Assembly (NCBI RefSeq): GCF_022761115.1
Contig: NZ_JAKWJS010000001.1
Location: forward strand, 62,001 to 126,000
Length of the DNA: 64,000 nucleotides
From: Dyella sp. RRB7
GTDB taxonomy: Bacteria > Pseudomonadota > Gammaproteobacteria > Xanthomonadales > Rhodanobacteraceae
Direction: 5' to 3'
How positions within the stretch are numbered: the first letter of the stretch is position 1; every line of letters begins with the position of its first letter. Under the pieces are notes generated by a model that did no database searches, had not been told where the DNA came from, and saw only the letters and a list, made by a program, of their open reading frames with translations. This document shows positions 1-7,805 of this stretch, piece by piece. The translations under genes and the position numbers were made by a program.

Positions 1-2594
1 GCGCGCTAGATGCGGCCGAACAGTTCTGGACGCAGACCGGCGAGCGCTACGACCAGCGCGCACACGACATCGAGCGCCCGGTGTTGCCGCCGGCCGAGCT
101 GTACCTGCCGCCGGAACTGCTGCGCGAACAGCTCAACAAGCGCCTGCGCGTGGAGCTGGTCGAAAGCGGCCACGAGCATGCGCTGCCCAGCGGCACGCAA
201 CCGGCGCCGGAGCTGCCGCTCAACCGCAAGGGCGAGGAACCGGGCACCTCGCTGCGCCATTTCCTCGCCAACTATCCGGGGCGCGTGCTGATCGCCTCCG
301 ATTCGGCCGGACGACGCGAGGCGCTGATCGAGCAGCTCGCCGGCACCGGCCTCAAGCCGGATACCGTGGAAGGCTGGCAGGGCTTCCTGTCCGGTGGCGA
401 CAAGCTGCGCCTGGCAATCACCATCGCGGCGCTTGAACAAGGCTTCGCGCTCACCGCCCCCGCCATCACCGTGCTCACCGAACGCGAACTGTTCGGCGAG
501 CGCGTGCGCACGGAACGCAAGCGCCGCCGTGGCGCGGCGCGCGATCCCGAAAGCATCATCCGCGATCTCACCGAGCTGACCATCGGCGCACCGATCGTGC
601 ACGTCGACCATGGCGTGGGCCGCTACCAGGGCCTGGTGTCGATGGAGCTGGGCGGCATGGAGGGCGAGTTCCTCACCATCGAATACGCCAAGGGCGACAA
701 GCTCTACGTGCCGGTGGCGCAGCTGGGGCTGGTGAGCCGCTACACCGGTACCGCGCCGGAGCTGGCGCCACTGCATTCGCTGGGCGGCGACGCCTGGGAA
801 CGCGCGCGCAGGAAGGCCGCCGAAAAAGTGCGCGACGTGGCAGCCGAGCTGCTCGCCATCTATGCCCAGCGCGAGGCGCGCGGCGGCGAGTCGTTGCCGA
901 TCGATCGCCAGTTGGTGGAAGAGTTCGGCGCCAGCTTCCCATTCGAGGAAACGCCCGACCAGTTGCAGGCGATCGACGCGGTGCTCGGCGACCTGGCCGC
1001 GCCGCGCGCGATGGATCGCGTGATCTGCGGCGACGTGGGTTTCGGCAAGACCGAGGTGGCATTGCGCGCGGCGTTCGCCGCCGCCACCGCCGGCCGCCAG
1101 GTTGCCGTGCTGGTGCCGACCACCCTGCTCGCCCAGCAGCACTACCGCAACTTCGCCGACCGCTTCGCCGACTGGCCGGTGCGCGTGGACGTGCTGTCGC
1201 GCTTCAAGTCGTCCAAGGAAGTGAACGAGGCACTCAAGCGCCTCGCCGACGGCCAGATCGACGTGATCATCGGCACGCACAAGCTGCTGCAGCCGGAGAT
1301 CAAGTTCAAGAATCTCGGCCTGGTGGTGGTGGATGAGGAACAGCGTTTCGGCGTGCGCCAGAAAGAACAGCTGAAGAAGCTGCGCGCCGAGGTCGACCTG
1401 CTCACCATGACGGCCACGCCGATTCCGCGCACGCTCAACATGGCCATGAGCGGCCTGCGCGACCTGTCGCTGATCGCCACGCCACCGGCGCATCGCATGG
1501 CGGTGCGCACGTTCATCGCGGCGTGGGAGCCGGCGCTGATCCGCGAGGCGTTCCAGCGCGAGCTGGCGCGCGGCGGCCAGGTGTACTTCCTGCACAACGA
1601 AGTGGACACCATCGAACGCACCACGCGCGAGCTGCAGGAACTGATTCCCGAAGCGCGCATCGGCGTGGCCCACGGCCAGATGCCCGAGCGCGAGCTGGAG
1701 CGCGTGATGGCGGATTTCCACCGGCAACGCTTCAACGTGCTGGTGTGCACCACCATCATCGAAACCGGCATCGACATTCCCACCGCCAACACCATCATCA
1801 TCAACCGCGCCGACCGCTTCGGCCTGGCGCAGTTGCACCAGCTGCGCGGACGCGTGGGACGTTCGCACCATCGCGCCTACGCCTATCTGGTCGTGCCCGA
1901 TCGCAAGGCGATGACTGCCGATGCGGAAAAGCGCCTGGAAGCGCTGGCCTCGCTGGAAGAACTGGGCGCCGGCTTCACCCTGGCCACGCACGACCTGGAG
2001 ATCCGTGGCGCGGGCGAACTGCTGGGCGACGAGCAGTCGGGCCAGATCCAGGAAATCGGCTTCGGCCTCTACACCGAGTTGCTGGAGCGCGCGGTACGCG
2101 CGCTGAAGTCCGGCAAGCTGCCCGACTTCGATCTCAGCAGCGAGCACGAAACGGAAGTCGAGCTGCACCTTCCGGCGCTGATTCCGGACGACTACCTGCC
2201 CGACGTGCACACGCGCCTGACGCTGTACAAGCGCATCGCCAGCGCGCGCAGCGAGGATCATCTGCGCGACCTGCAAGTGGAGATGATCGATCGCTTCGGC
2301 CTGTTGCCGGACCCGGCCAAGCAGCTGTTTGCGGTGGCCCAGCTCAAGCTGATGGCCACCCCGCTGGGCATTCGCAAGCTCGACTTCGGCGCCAATGGCG
2401 GACGCATCACTTTCCGCGACAAGCCCGAGGTCGACCCCATGGCGATCATCCGGCTGATCCAGAGCCAGCCGCGCGTATACAAGCTCGATGGCCAGGACAA
2501 GCTGAAGGTGAACCTGGAACTGCCGGGCGCCACCGAGCGAATCCGCGCGGCGCAGGACGTGCTGCTGTCGCTGGGCGCGCGCCGGCCCGGCTGA
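1..2594 (+). CDS. mfd: Transcription-repair coupling factor Mfd (5' truncated by window edge)
   Basis: The reading frame is open from base 3, so the gene begins outside the window. About 863 codons are present against roughly 1150 in E. coli Mfd; the missing part is the UvrB-like N-terminal module. Visible parts, in order, are the CarD-like RNA polymerase interaction domain (IVHVDHGVGRYQGL), a RecG-type DNA translocase with Walker A GDVGFGKTE near base 1029 and a DEEQ box near base 1332, and the C-terminal TRCF domain. Mfd removes RNA polymerase stalled at DNA lesions and recruits UvrA. No defect is visible in the part present. Confidence 0.97.
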   Translation, partial: ALDAAEQFWTQTGERYDQRAHDIERPVLPPAELYLPPELLREQLNKRLRVELVESGHEHALPSGTQPAPELPLNRKGEEPGTSLRHFLANYPGRVLIASDSAGRREALIEQLAGTGLKPDTVEGWQGFLSGGDKLRLAITIAALEQGFALTAPAITVLTERELFGERVRTERKRRRGAARDPESIIRDLTELTIGAPIVHVDHGVGRYQGLVSMELGGMEGEFLTIEYAKGDKLYVPVAQLGLVSRYTGTAPELAPLHSLGGDAWERARRKAAEKVRDVAAELLAIYAQREARGGESLPIDRQLVEEFGASFPFEETPDQLQAIDAVLGDLAAPRAMDRVICGDVGFGKTEVALRAAFAAATAGRQVAVLVPTTLLAQQHYRNFADRFADWPVRVDVLSRFKSSKEVNEALKRLADGQIDVIIGTHKLLQPEIKFKNLGLVVVDEEQRFGVRQKEQLKKLRAEVDLLTMTATPIPRTLNMAMSGLRDLSLIATPPAHRMAVRTFIAAWEPALIREAFQRELARGGQVYFLHNEVDTIERTTRELQELIPEARIGVAHGQMPERELERVMADFHRQRFNVLVCTTIIETGIDIPTANTIIINRADRFGLAQLHQLRGRVGRSHHRAYAYLVVPDRKAMTADAEKRLEALASLEELGAGFTLATHDLEIRGAGELLGDEQSGQIQEIGFGLYTELLERAVRALKSGKLPDFDLSSEHETEVELHLPALIPDDYLPDVHTRLTLYKRIASARSEDHLRDLQVEMIDRFGLLPDPAKQLFAVAQLKLMATPLGIRKLDFGANGGRITFRDKPEVDPMAIIRLIQSQPRVYKLDGQDKLKVNLELPGATERIRAAQDVLLSLGARRPG

Positions 2595-2720
2595 TCGCCA
2601 GGGCGCGCCTCGCCGAAGCCCGATACCTGGGCCGCCTGTGGCTCAGGGGCGGCGCCATACGCATTGCCGTACCATCACGGCAAGACAGGTCCGCCGCCAA
2701 CGCGAAAGGAAGCTGCGTTC

Positions 2721-3146
2721 ATGCTCATCAACCGCTCCATGCCACCGGGCATCATCATTCCCGAGCTGGCCTATGCCGACGTCTCCGTCGCGGCCGAGTG
2801 GCTATGCCGCGCCTTCGGCTTCCGCGAACGGCTACGCATCGGCGACCACCGCGTGCAGCTGGTATTCGAAGGCGCATCGATCGTCGTCACCCAAAGCCAT
2901 GATGCGCAAAAGACAACGAACCATGCGCATGCCGTGATGGTGCATGTGCACGATGTGGATGGCCATTACGCCCGGTCGGTCGAATGCGGCGCGAAGATCG
3001 TCGCGGCACCGGCGGATCACCCTTACGGCGAGCGCCAATACACTGCCGAAGATATCGGTGGGCACCGCTGGATTTTCTCGCAATCGATTGCGGACGTGGA
3101 TCCGGCAGACTGGGGTGGTAACTTGCTTTCGTCATCGCAAGGGTAG
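2721..3146 (+). CDS. VOC (glyoxalase/bleomycin-resistance fold) family protein
   Basis: This 141-residue protein begins IIPELAYADVSVAAEWLCRAFGF, the usual opening of vicinal-oxygen-chelate proteins, and continues with VQLVFEGASIVVT, HAVMVHVHDVDGHY and GERQYTAEDIGGHRWIFSQ, typical of PhnB/glyoxalase-like single-domain members. The start at 2721 is preferred because AAAGGAAG lies just upstream and the longer frame adds an unrelated N-terminus. The substrate cannot be told from sequence. It stands alone between mfd and a cation antiporter. Confidence 0.85.
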   Translation: MLINRSMPPGIIIPELAYADVSVAAEWLCRAFGFRERLRIGDHRVQLVFEGASIVVTQSHDAQKTTNHAHAVMVHVHDVDGHYARSVECGAKIVAAPADHPYGERQYTAEDIGGHRWIFSQSIADVDPADWGGNLLSSSQG

Positions 3147-3174
3147 GAAACCCTGCGCGCTACACGCTTTGCCC

Positions 3175-3200
3175 GTCATGCCGGCCGATGCCGGCATGAC
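3175..3200. repeat. Perfect 11-bp inverted repeat (REP/terminator-like hairpin)
   Basis: GTCATGCCGGC, loop CGAT, then GCCGGCATGAC. It lies between the VOC gene and the antiporter gene. There is no T-run, so it looks more like an intergenic palindromic element than a classical terminator. Confidence 0.7.
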
Positions 3201-3235
3201 CGTCCAAACCGCCGGCTTCTGGAAATCTACCTGCC

Positions 3236-4393
3236 ATGACCCTCGATGCATCGCCTACGGCTGCAACACAGCCACCGTTCCGGCCCAAGATGCTCATTCG
3301 CCCGGCCATCGCCTGGATCACGGTGACACTGTTCCTGGTCTTCGGCTCCGACTGGATGGCGCAACTGAGCCGGCACGAAATCGGGCTTGCCCTGTTCGCA
3401 TGGCTGTTCTTCGTGATCGTATGGGTCGCGTTCGGCGTCGTGCACGAGGCAGAGGAACTGGCCGGCATGTTCGGCGAGCCCGTGGGCACCCTGGTGCTCA
3501 CGCTGTCCATCGTGATCATCGAGGTGGTGCTGATTTCCGCCGTGATGCTGGGCGCGGGCGACACCGCCACGCTTGCTCGCGACACCATGTTCGCGGTGTT
3601 GATGATCGTGCTCAATGGCGTGGTTGGCCTGGGCCTGTTGATCGGCGGCATCCGCCATCACGAACAGGCGTTCAACCTGCACGGCGCGTCGGCTTATCTG
3701 GCGGTGATCATTCCGCTGGCCACGATTGCCCTGATGCTGCCCAGCTTCACCTCGTCCACCCCCGACGGCACGCTCACCCCCATCCAGGCCATCAGTTTCT
3801 CGATCCTGACCATCGCGCTCTATGGCATGTTCCTGTGGCTGCAGACCGGACGGCACAAGGGCTACTTCGTGGCGCCCAAGGCCACCTCCGATGCCAACGA
3901 ACCGGAAACGCCGCCCCCGCCGCCACGCAAGGCGCGCAAGAGCGAAATAGCGCTGCACTTGGCGCTGCTGCTGATCAACATCCTGCCGATCGTGATCCTG
4001 TCCAAGAGCCTGGCCAAGATCCTCGACTACGGCATTGCCGCCACCGGGGCGCCGCATGCGCTGGGGGGCATCATCATCGCCATGCTGGTGTTCACCCCGG
4101 AAGGCATTTCCGCACTGGTGGCCATTCGCCGCGATGAACTCACCCGCGCGATCAACCTTTGCCTGGGCGGCGCGGCGTCCACGGTGGGCCTTACCGTGCC
4201 GGCCGTGCTTGCCATCGGCCTGTTTACCGGCAAGACGGTGGTACTGGGCCTGCCGCCGGCAAGCATCGTGTTGCTGGCCTCCACCCTGGTGCTGAGCAGC
4301 CTGACTTTTTCCGGCTGGCGAACCACCATGCTCGAAGGCGCGGTGCACCTGTCGATGTTCGCGGTGTTCCTGGTGCTGGTGTTCAGCCCTTAG
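3236..4393 (+). CDS. chaA: Calcium:proton antiporter, ChaA type
   Basis: This 385-residue inner-membrane protein has about 11 hydrophobic segments. It carries the two CaCA signature repeats: GEPVGTLVLTLSIVIIEVVLI near residue 80 and EGISALVAIRRDELTRAINLCLGGA in the C-terminal half. These repeats form the cation-binding site in ChaA-type Ca2+(Na+)/H+ antiporters. A proline-rich cytoplasmic linker (TPPPPPRKARK) separates the halves. The likely role is export of Ca2+/Na+ in exchange for protons. Its stop overlaps the end of the convergent egtD by 4 bases. Confidence 0.92.
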   Translation: MTLDASPTAATQPPFRPKMLIRPAIAWITVTLFLVFGSDWMAQLSRHEIGLALFAWLFFVIVWVAFGVVHEAEELAGMFGEPVGTLVLTLSIVIIEVVLISAVMLGAGDTATLARDTMFAVLMIVLNGVVGLGLLIGGIRHHEQAFNLHGASAYLAVIIPLATIALMLPSFTSSTPDGTLTPIQAISFSILTIALYGMFLWLQTGRHKGYFVAPKATSDANEPETPPPPPRKARKSEIALHLALLLINILPIVILSKSLAKILDYGIAATGAPHALGGIIIAMLVFTPEGISALVAIRRDELTRAINLCLGGAASTVGLTVPAVLAIGLFTGKTVVLGLPPASIVLLASTLVLSSLTFSGWRTTMLEGAVHLSMFAVFLVLVFSP

Positions 4394-5397
4394 CGCAAGG
4401 GAGGCGCCGCGTCGCGAACCCGCGACCCGGCGCGTACCAGGTAGTACACGGCGAACATGCCGAGCGGGTCCATCCACCCCTGCGCTACTTCCAGGCCCGC
4501 CTTGGCGGCCAGCGCGGCAAAGTCCGCGTGCGAATACTTGCAGCTGTATTCGACCTGCATGGCTTCCTCGGCGGTGAACGATACCTGCTGCTTGCCTACG
4601 CGTACCTTCTGGTCGCGCGTGCTGACCAGAAAGGTTTCGATGCGACCGGCCATGGCGTTGTAGTGCGCGTGGTGGCGGAACGCACCGATATCGAAATCGC
4701 TGCCGACCTCGCGATTGAGCCGTACCAGCATGTTCAGCGTGAACTCGGCGGTGATGCCGGCGCGATCGTTGTAGGCGGCTTCGATGGTCGCGGCGTCCTT
4801 CTTCAGGTCGGCACCGATGAGAATGCCGCCGCCATCACCCATCTCGTTGCGCATCTTGCGCAGCAGGTTCGATGCCTCGCGGACCTCGAAGTTGCCGATG
4901 GTCGAACCGGGGAAATACAGCACCGTCCGACGCGGCGCTCGCGGCGGAATCGGCAAGCGCAGCGCCCGCGTGAAATCCCCGGGCAACGGCTGCACCGACA
5001 GAGCCGGAAAGCGTTCGGACAATCCCTGCACGCTTCGACGCAGCGGTTCCGGCGATATCTCCACCGGCACATAGGACACCGGAGCATGCATATGCTCAAG
5101 CAACATATGGGTCTTCAAGGCATTGCCGCTGCCGTATTCCACCAGGCGCACGTCCTCGCCCAGCACATCGGCCATCTCCGCGGCGTGCGCCGCCATCAAG
5201 GCGACCTCGCAACGCGTCAGGTAGTACTCGGGCTGCTCACAGATCGCCTCGAACAATTGCGAGCCACGTTCGTCATAGAACAGCCACGACGGCAGGCGCT
5301 TGGGCCGCGCACGCAAGCCACGCTGCACCACCTCTATCAGGTCATCGGCTGGCGGACGACGGTCGTCGTCGCGAAGGTCGAAGGCTTGCACACTCAT
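4390..5397 (-). CDS. egtD: L-histidine N-alpha-methyltransferase EgtD
   Basis: This 335-residue protein trimethylates histidine to hercynine with SAM, the first step of ergothioneine synthesis. Recognisable parts are PSWLFYDERGSQLFEAICEQPEYYLTR at the N-terminus, the SAM-binding loop LVEYGSGNALKT and LYFPGSTIGNF. The start is set at MSVQAFDL because its ATG overlaps the egtB stop (ATGA), giving a translationally coupled egtB-egtD operon. A longer in-frame ORF reaches 5925 but only shadows egtB. Confidence 0.95.
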   Translation of the reverse strand: MSVQAFDLRDDDRRPPADDLIEVVQRGLRARPKRLPSWLFYDERGSQLFEAICEQPEYYLTRCEVALMAAHAAEMADVLGEDVRLVEYGSGNALKTHMLLEHMHAPVSYVPVEISPEPLRRSVQGLSERFPALSVQPLPGDFTRALRLPIPPRAPRRTVLYFPGSTIGNFEVREASNLLRKMRNEMGDGGGILIGADLKKDAATIEAAYNDRAGITAEFTLNMLVRLNREVGSDFDIGAFRHHAHYNAMAGRIETFLVSTRDQKVRVGKQQVSFTAEEAMQVEYSCKYSHADFAALAAKAGLEVAQGWMDPLGMFAVYYLVRAGSRVRDAAPPLR

Positions 5398-6647
5398 CGG
5401 TCTTGCCCCAGTCGTATCCCCATGAACTGCCAACGCGCATGAGGTGGAAAGAAATTCCGGTAGCTCGCACGGACATGCTCGCGCGGCGTCGCACAGGAGC
5501 CGCCGCGCAGCACCCATTGCCCGCACATGAACTTGCCGTTGTATTCGCCCAGCGCGCCGGCCAACGGCCGGAAGCCGGGATAGCTGACATAGGGCGAAGC
5601 GGTCCATTCCCACACGTCGCCATACATCTGCAGCAAGCCTGGTCCAGGCGTCGCCGCCCGCGGATGGAAACGCTCTTCGTCGAGCAGGTTGCCGCGCACC
5701 GGCAGGGCCGCCGCCGCGTGCTCCCACTCCGCCTCGGTGGGCAGGCGCACGCCGGCCCAGCGCGCAAAGGCATCGGCTTCGTAGTAGCTGACGTGGCATA
5801 CCGGCGCATGGGGGTCGATCGCTTGCACGCCGGCCAGCGTGAACTCGCTGGCCATATCCTCCTGCCAATACAGCGGGCGCTGCCATTGCTCGCGACGTAC
5901 GGTGTCCCATCCATCGGACAGCCACAGCGATGCTTCGCGGTAGCCGCCGTCGTGCACAAAGGCGGCGTACTCCGCATTCGTCACCAGCCGGTTCGCCAGC
6001 GCATGCGGATGCAACAGGGTGCGATGGCGCGGGGATTCGTTGTCGAAGGCAAAACCATCGCCGTCGTGACCGATCTCCACCACGCCTTCGGCCCCGGTGA
6101 TGAATTCCAGTGGCGCCGCACTGGTTACCGTGCCTGCCGCGAGCCGCGCGGTATAGGCCGGCCTTAGCGGATTGCTCGCAAAGGCGTGCTTGATGTCGGT
6201 GAGCAGCAACTCCTGATGCTGTTGCTCGTGCTCCAGCCCTAGCTCGATAACCGCCAGGGTGGCGGCATCGACGCCACGCGACAAGCGCTCGCTCACCGCC
6301 GCATCCACGCGCTCGCGATAGTCATGGATCTGCGCCATGCCGGGACGCGACAGCAGGCCGCGGTGGGGCCGCGCGTGCATCGGCCCCACCGTTTGGTAGT
6401 AGGAGTTGAACAGGTAGTGCCACTCGGGATGGGGCGATCGGTAATCGCCTGCGCGCTCCAGCACGAACTGCTCGAAGAACCACGTGGTATGGGCAAGATG
6501 CCACTTGGCCGGGCTGGCGTCGGGCATCGATTGCACCATCATGTCCTCGGCGCTCAGTGATGCGCACAAGGCAACGCTACGGGTGCGGATTCGCCGAAAT
6601 CGCCGTAACAGCGCCTCGGCTTCCGCGGCCGATTGCGCCAGGGTCAT
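5394..6647 (-). CDS. egtB: Ergothioneine biosynthesis protein EgtB (sulfoxide synthase)
   Basis: This 417-residue non-haem iron enzyme joins hercynine to a thiol donor with oxygen. The N-terminal DinB-like helical domain has SPAKWHLAHTTWFFEQFVL and the iron-ligand region ELGLEHEQQHQELLL. The C-terminal FGE-sulfatase/C-type-lectin domain has RLPTEAEWEHAA, YGDVWEWTASPY and RGGSCATP. The start at 6647 is preceded by GGAGG. It is first in the operon with egtD. No egtA, egtC or egtE is nearby, which is common for proteobacterial two-gene clusters; the C-S lyase step must be encoded elsewhere. Confidence 0.94.
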   Translation of the reverse strand: MTLAQSAAEAEALLRRFRRIRTRSVALCASLSAEDMMVQSMPDASPAKWHLAHTTWFFEQFVLERAGDYRSPHPEWHYLFNSYYQTVGPMHARPHRGLLSRPGMAQIHDYRERVDAAVSERLSRGVDAATLAVIELGLEHEQQHQELLLTDIKHAFASNPLRPAYTARLAAGTVTSAAPLEFITGAEGVVEIGHDGDGFAFDNESPRHRTLLHPHALANRLVTNAEYAAFVHDGGYREASLWLSDGWDTVRREQWQRPLYWQEDMASEFTLAGVQAIDPHAPVCHVSYYEADAFARWAGVRLPTEAEWEHAAAALPVRGNLLDEERFHPRAATPGPGLLQMYGDVWEWTASPYVSYPGFRPLAGALGEYNGKFMCGQWVLRGGSCATPREHVRASYRNFFPPHARWQFMGIRLGQDR

Positions 6648-6859
6648 CGGCGCCTCCGGCTGGTAAACCCGGCATACCCGCGATCGCGATTCGCTTGCGG
6701 GACTCTCTGACAGCTGGCATCGCACCCAAACATTCGCGCACCATGCCGCAGCGAGCGTTCACATCTTGTGATGCGCCGATGGCGCAGGCTTGACAGGTGT
6801 GCGCTACGACGCCACGTCTGCGCTTGAAAGATGTGTCCTTTCCCTTCGCGAGGTGACCT

Positions 6860-7282
6860 ATGAAAAGTCCTGTTTCCCTCCTGCTGGCGGGCACCCTGGC
6901 CACCATCGGCACATCAGCCATTGCCGCCGATCAAGCGCCCGCATATACGCCCTTGCGTCCGACCAGCCAGTGTCTGCGCCCAGACCGCATCAACGAATGG
7001 TACGTGGTCGATAGCCGCACCGTGATCGCCCGTACTGGCCCGGACCATTACCTGGTAAAACTCCAGGCCATTTGCCCTCACTTGGGCATCGAGCAGAGCC
7101 TACGTTTCCGCCCCAATCCCTCCAACAAGGCGGCGGGCATGGGTGCCCTATGCGGCGAGGCTGGTGAGACTGTCACCTCACGGGACCAGCCTCCCTGTGG
7201 TGTCCAGTCGGTCGCCAAGATCGACAAGGCACAGTTCGAGCAGCTCAGCACCACGGCGATCAAGCATGGCAATCCTCCGTAG
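6860..7282 (+). CDS. Exported DUF6491-like hypothetical protein
   Basis: This 140-residue protein has a Sec signal peptide (MKSPVSLLLAGTLATIGTSAIAA) and a mature part with CLRPDRINEWYVVDSRTVI, resembling the DUF6491 family of small periplasmic proteins common in Xanthomonadales and Sphingomonads. Four cysteines (in CLRPDR, AICPHLG, LCGEAGE and PPCGVQ) could form two disulfides. The function is unknown. It is divergent from egtB and ends in a strong hairpin terminator shared with the convergent next gene. Confidence 0.75.
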   Translation: MKSPVSLLLAGTLATIGTSAIAADQAPAYTPLRPTSQCLRPDRINEWYVVDSRTVIARTGPDHYLVKLQAICPHLGIEQSLRFRPNPSNKAAGMGALCGEAGETVTSRDQPPCGVQSVAKIDKAQFEQLSTTAIKHGNPP

Positions 7283-7293
7283 CCTCCCTGAAC

Positions 7294-7325
7294 GACAAAG
7301 GCCCGGCGTGAGCCGGGCCTTGTCT
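7294..7325. terminator. Bidirectional hairpin terminator
   Basis: AAGGCCCGGC, loop GTGA, GCCGGGCCTT, extended by GAC/GTC outside. It sits between two convergent genes. Confidence 0.8.
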
Positions 7326-7345
7326 GGGCAACGCTATCGCTGCGA

Positions 7346-7678
7346 TCAGTGACCGTAGTAACGGTAGCCGCCACGGTAGTAGTAACCGCCGCGGTGGTAG
7401 TAGCCCGGATGGCCACCCACCACGACCGCTGCGCCGACGGCAGGACCGTAATAAACCGGAGCGGGCGCGTAGACCACCGGAGCCGGCGCGTAGTAGACCG
7501 GCGGCGGCGGTGCGTAGACCACCGGGGCCGGCGCGTAACCCACGCCCACCACCGGCAGACCGATACCCACGTTCAAGCTCACATGGCCGGCGAAGGCAGG
7601 AGCAACGGCGGCACAGCCGACCAACATGGCAACAGCCAGTGCAACGCGCTTGACGGTGGAAAGCTTAGTCTTGTTCAT
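7346..7678 (-). CDS. Small exported Tyr/Pro/Gly-rich repeat protein
   Basis: This 110-residue protein has a signal peptide (MNKTKLSTVKRVALAVAMLVGCAAVAPAFA). The mature part is built from repeats such as PAPVVYAPPP and PAPVYY and ends in HRGGYYYRGGYRYYGH, rich in tyrosine, glycine and histidine. Such low-complexity YXXXD/virulence-associated-type periplasmic or surface proteins are frequent in Xanthomonadales and lack a known function. The start at 7678 follows GGGAG; a start 5 codons upstream is possible. Confidence 0.8.
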   Translation of the reverse strand: MNKTKLSTVKRVALAVAMLVGCAAVAPAFAGHVSLNVGIGLPVVGVGYAPAPVVYAPPPPVYYAPAPVVYAPAPVYYGPAVGAAVVVGGHPGYYHRGGYYYRGGYRYYGH

Positions 7679-7805
7679 GAGTTTGTCTCCCAAGGGAGGC
7701 TTGATTCCGACAGAAGGATTCGAGACTGCCTTCTATCGCTCTTTGCCGGGATCAATGCTGTGACTTTCGCGCTGAATCGGCACTGAGCAAACCGCGTCTG
7801 GCCGC

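Noticed and set aside
6-2276. 756-codon open frame on the minus strand
   Set aside because: It is the antisense of mfd, produced by GC-rich codon bias; the translation is low-complexity Arg/Ala/Gln/His-rich with no family.
6726-6859. TTGACA at 6790 as a promoter for the gene at 6860
   Set aside because: No convincing -10 hexamer at proper spacing, so it is not listed.
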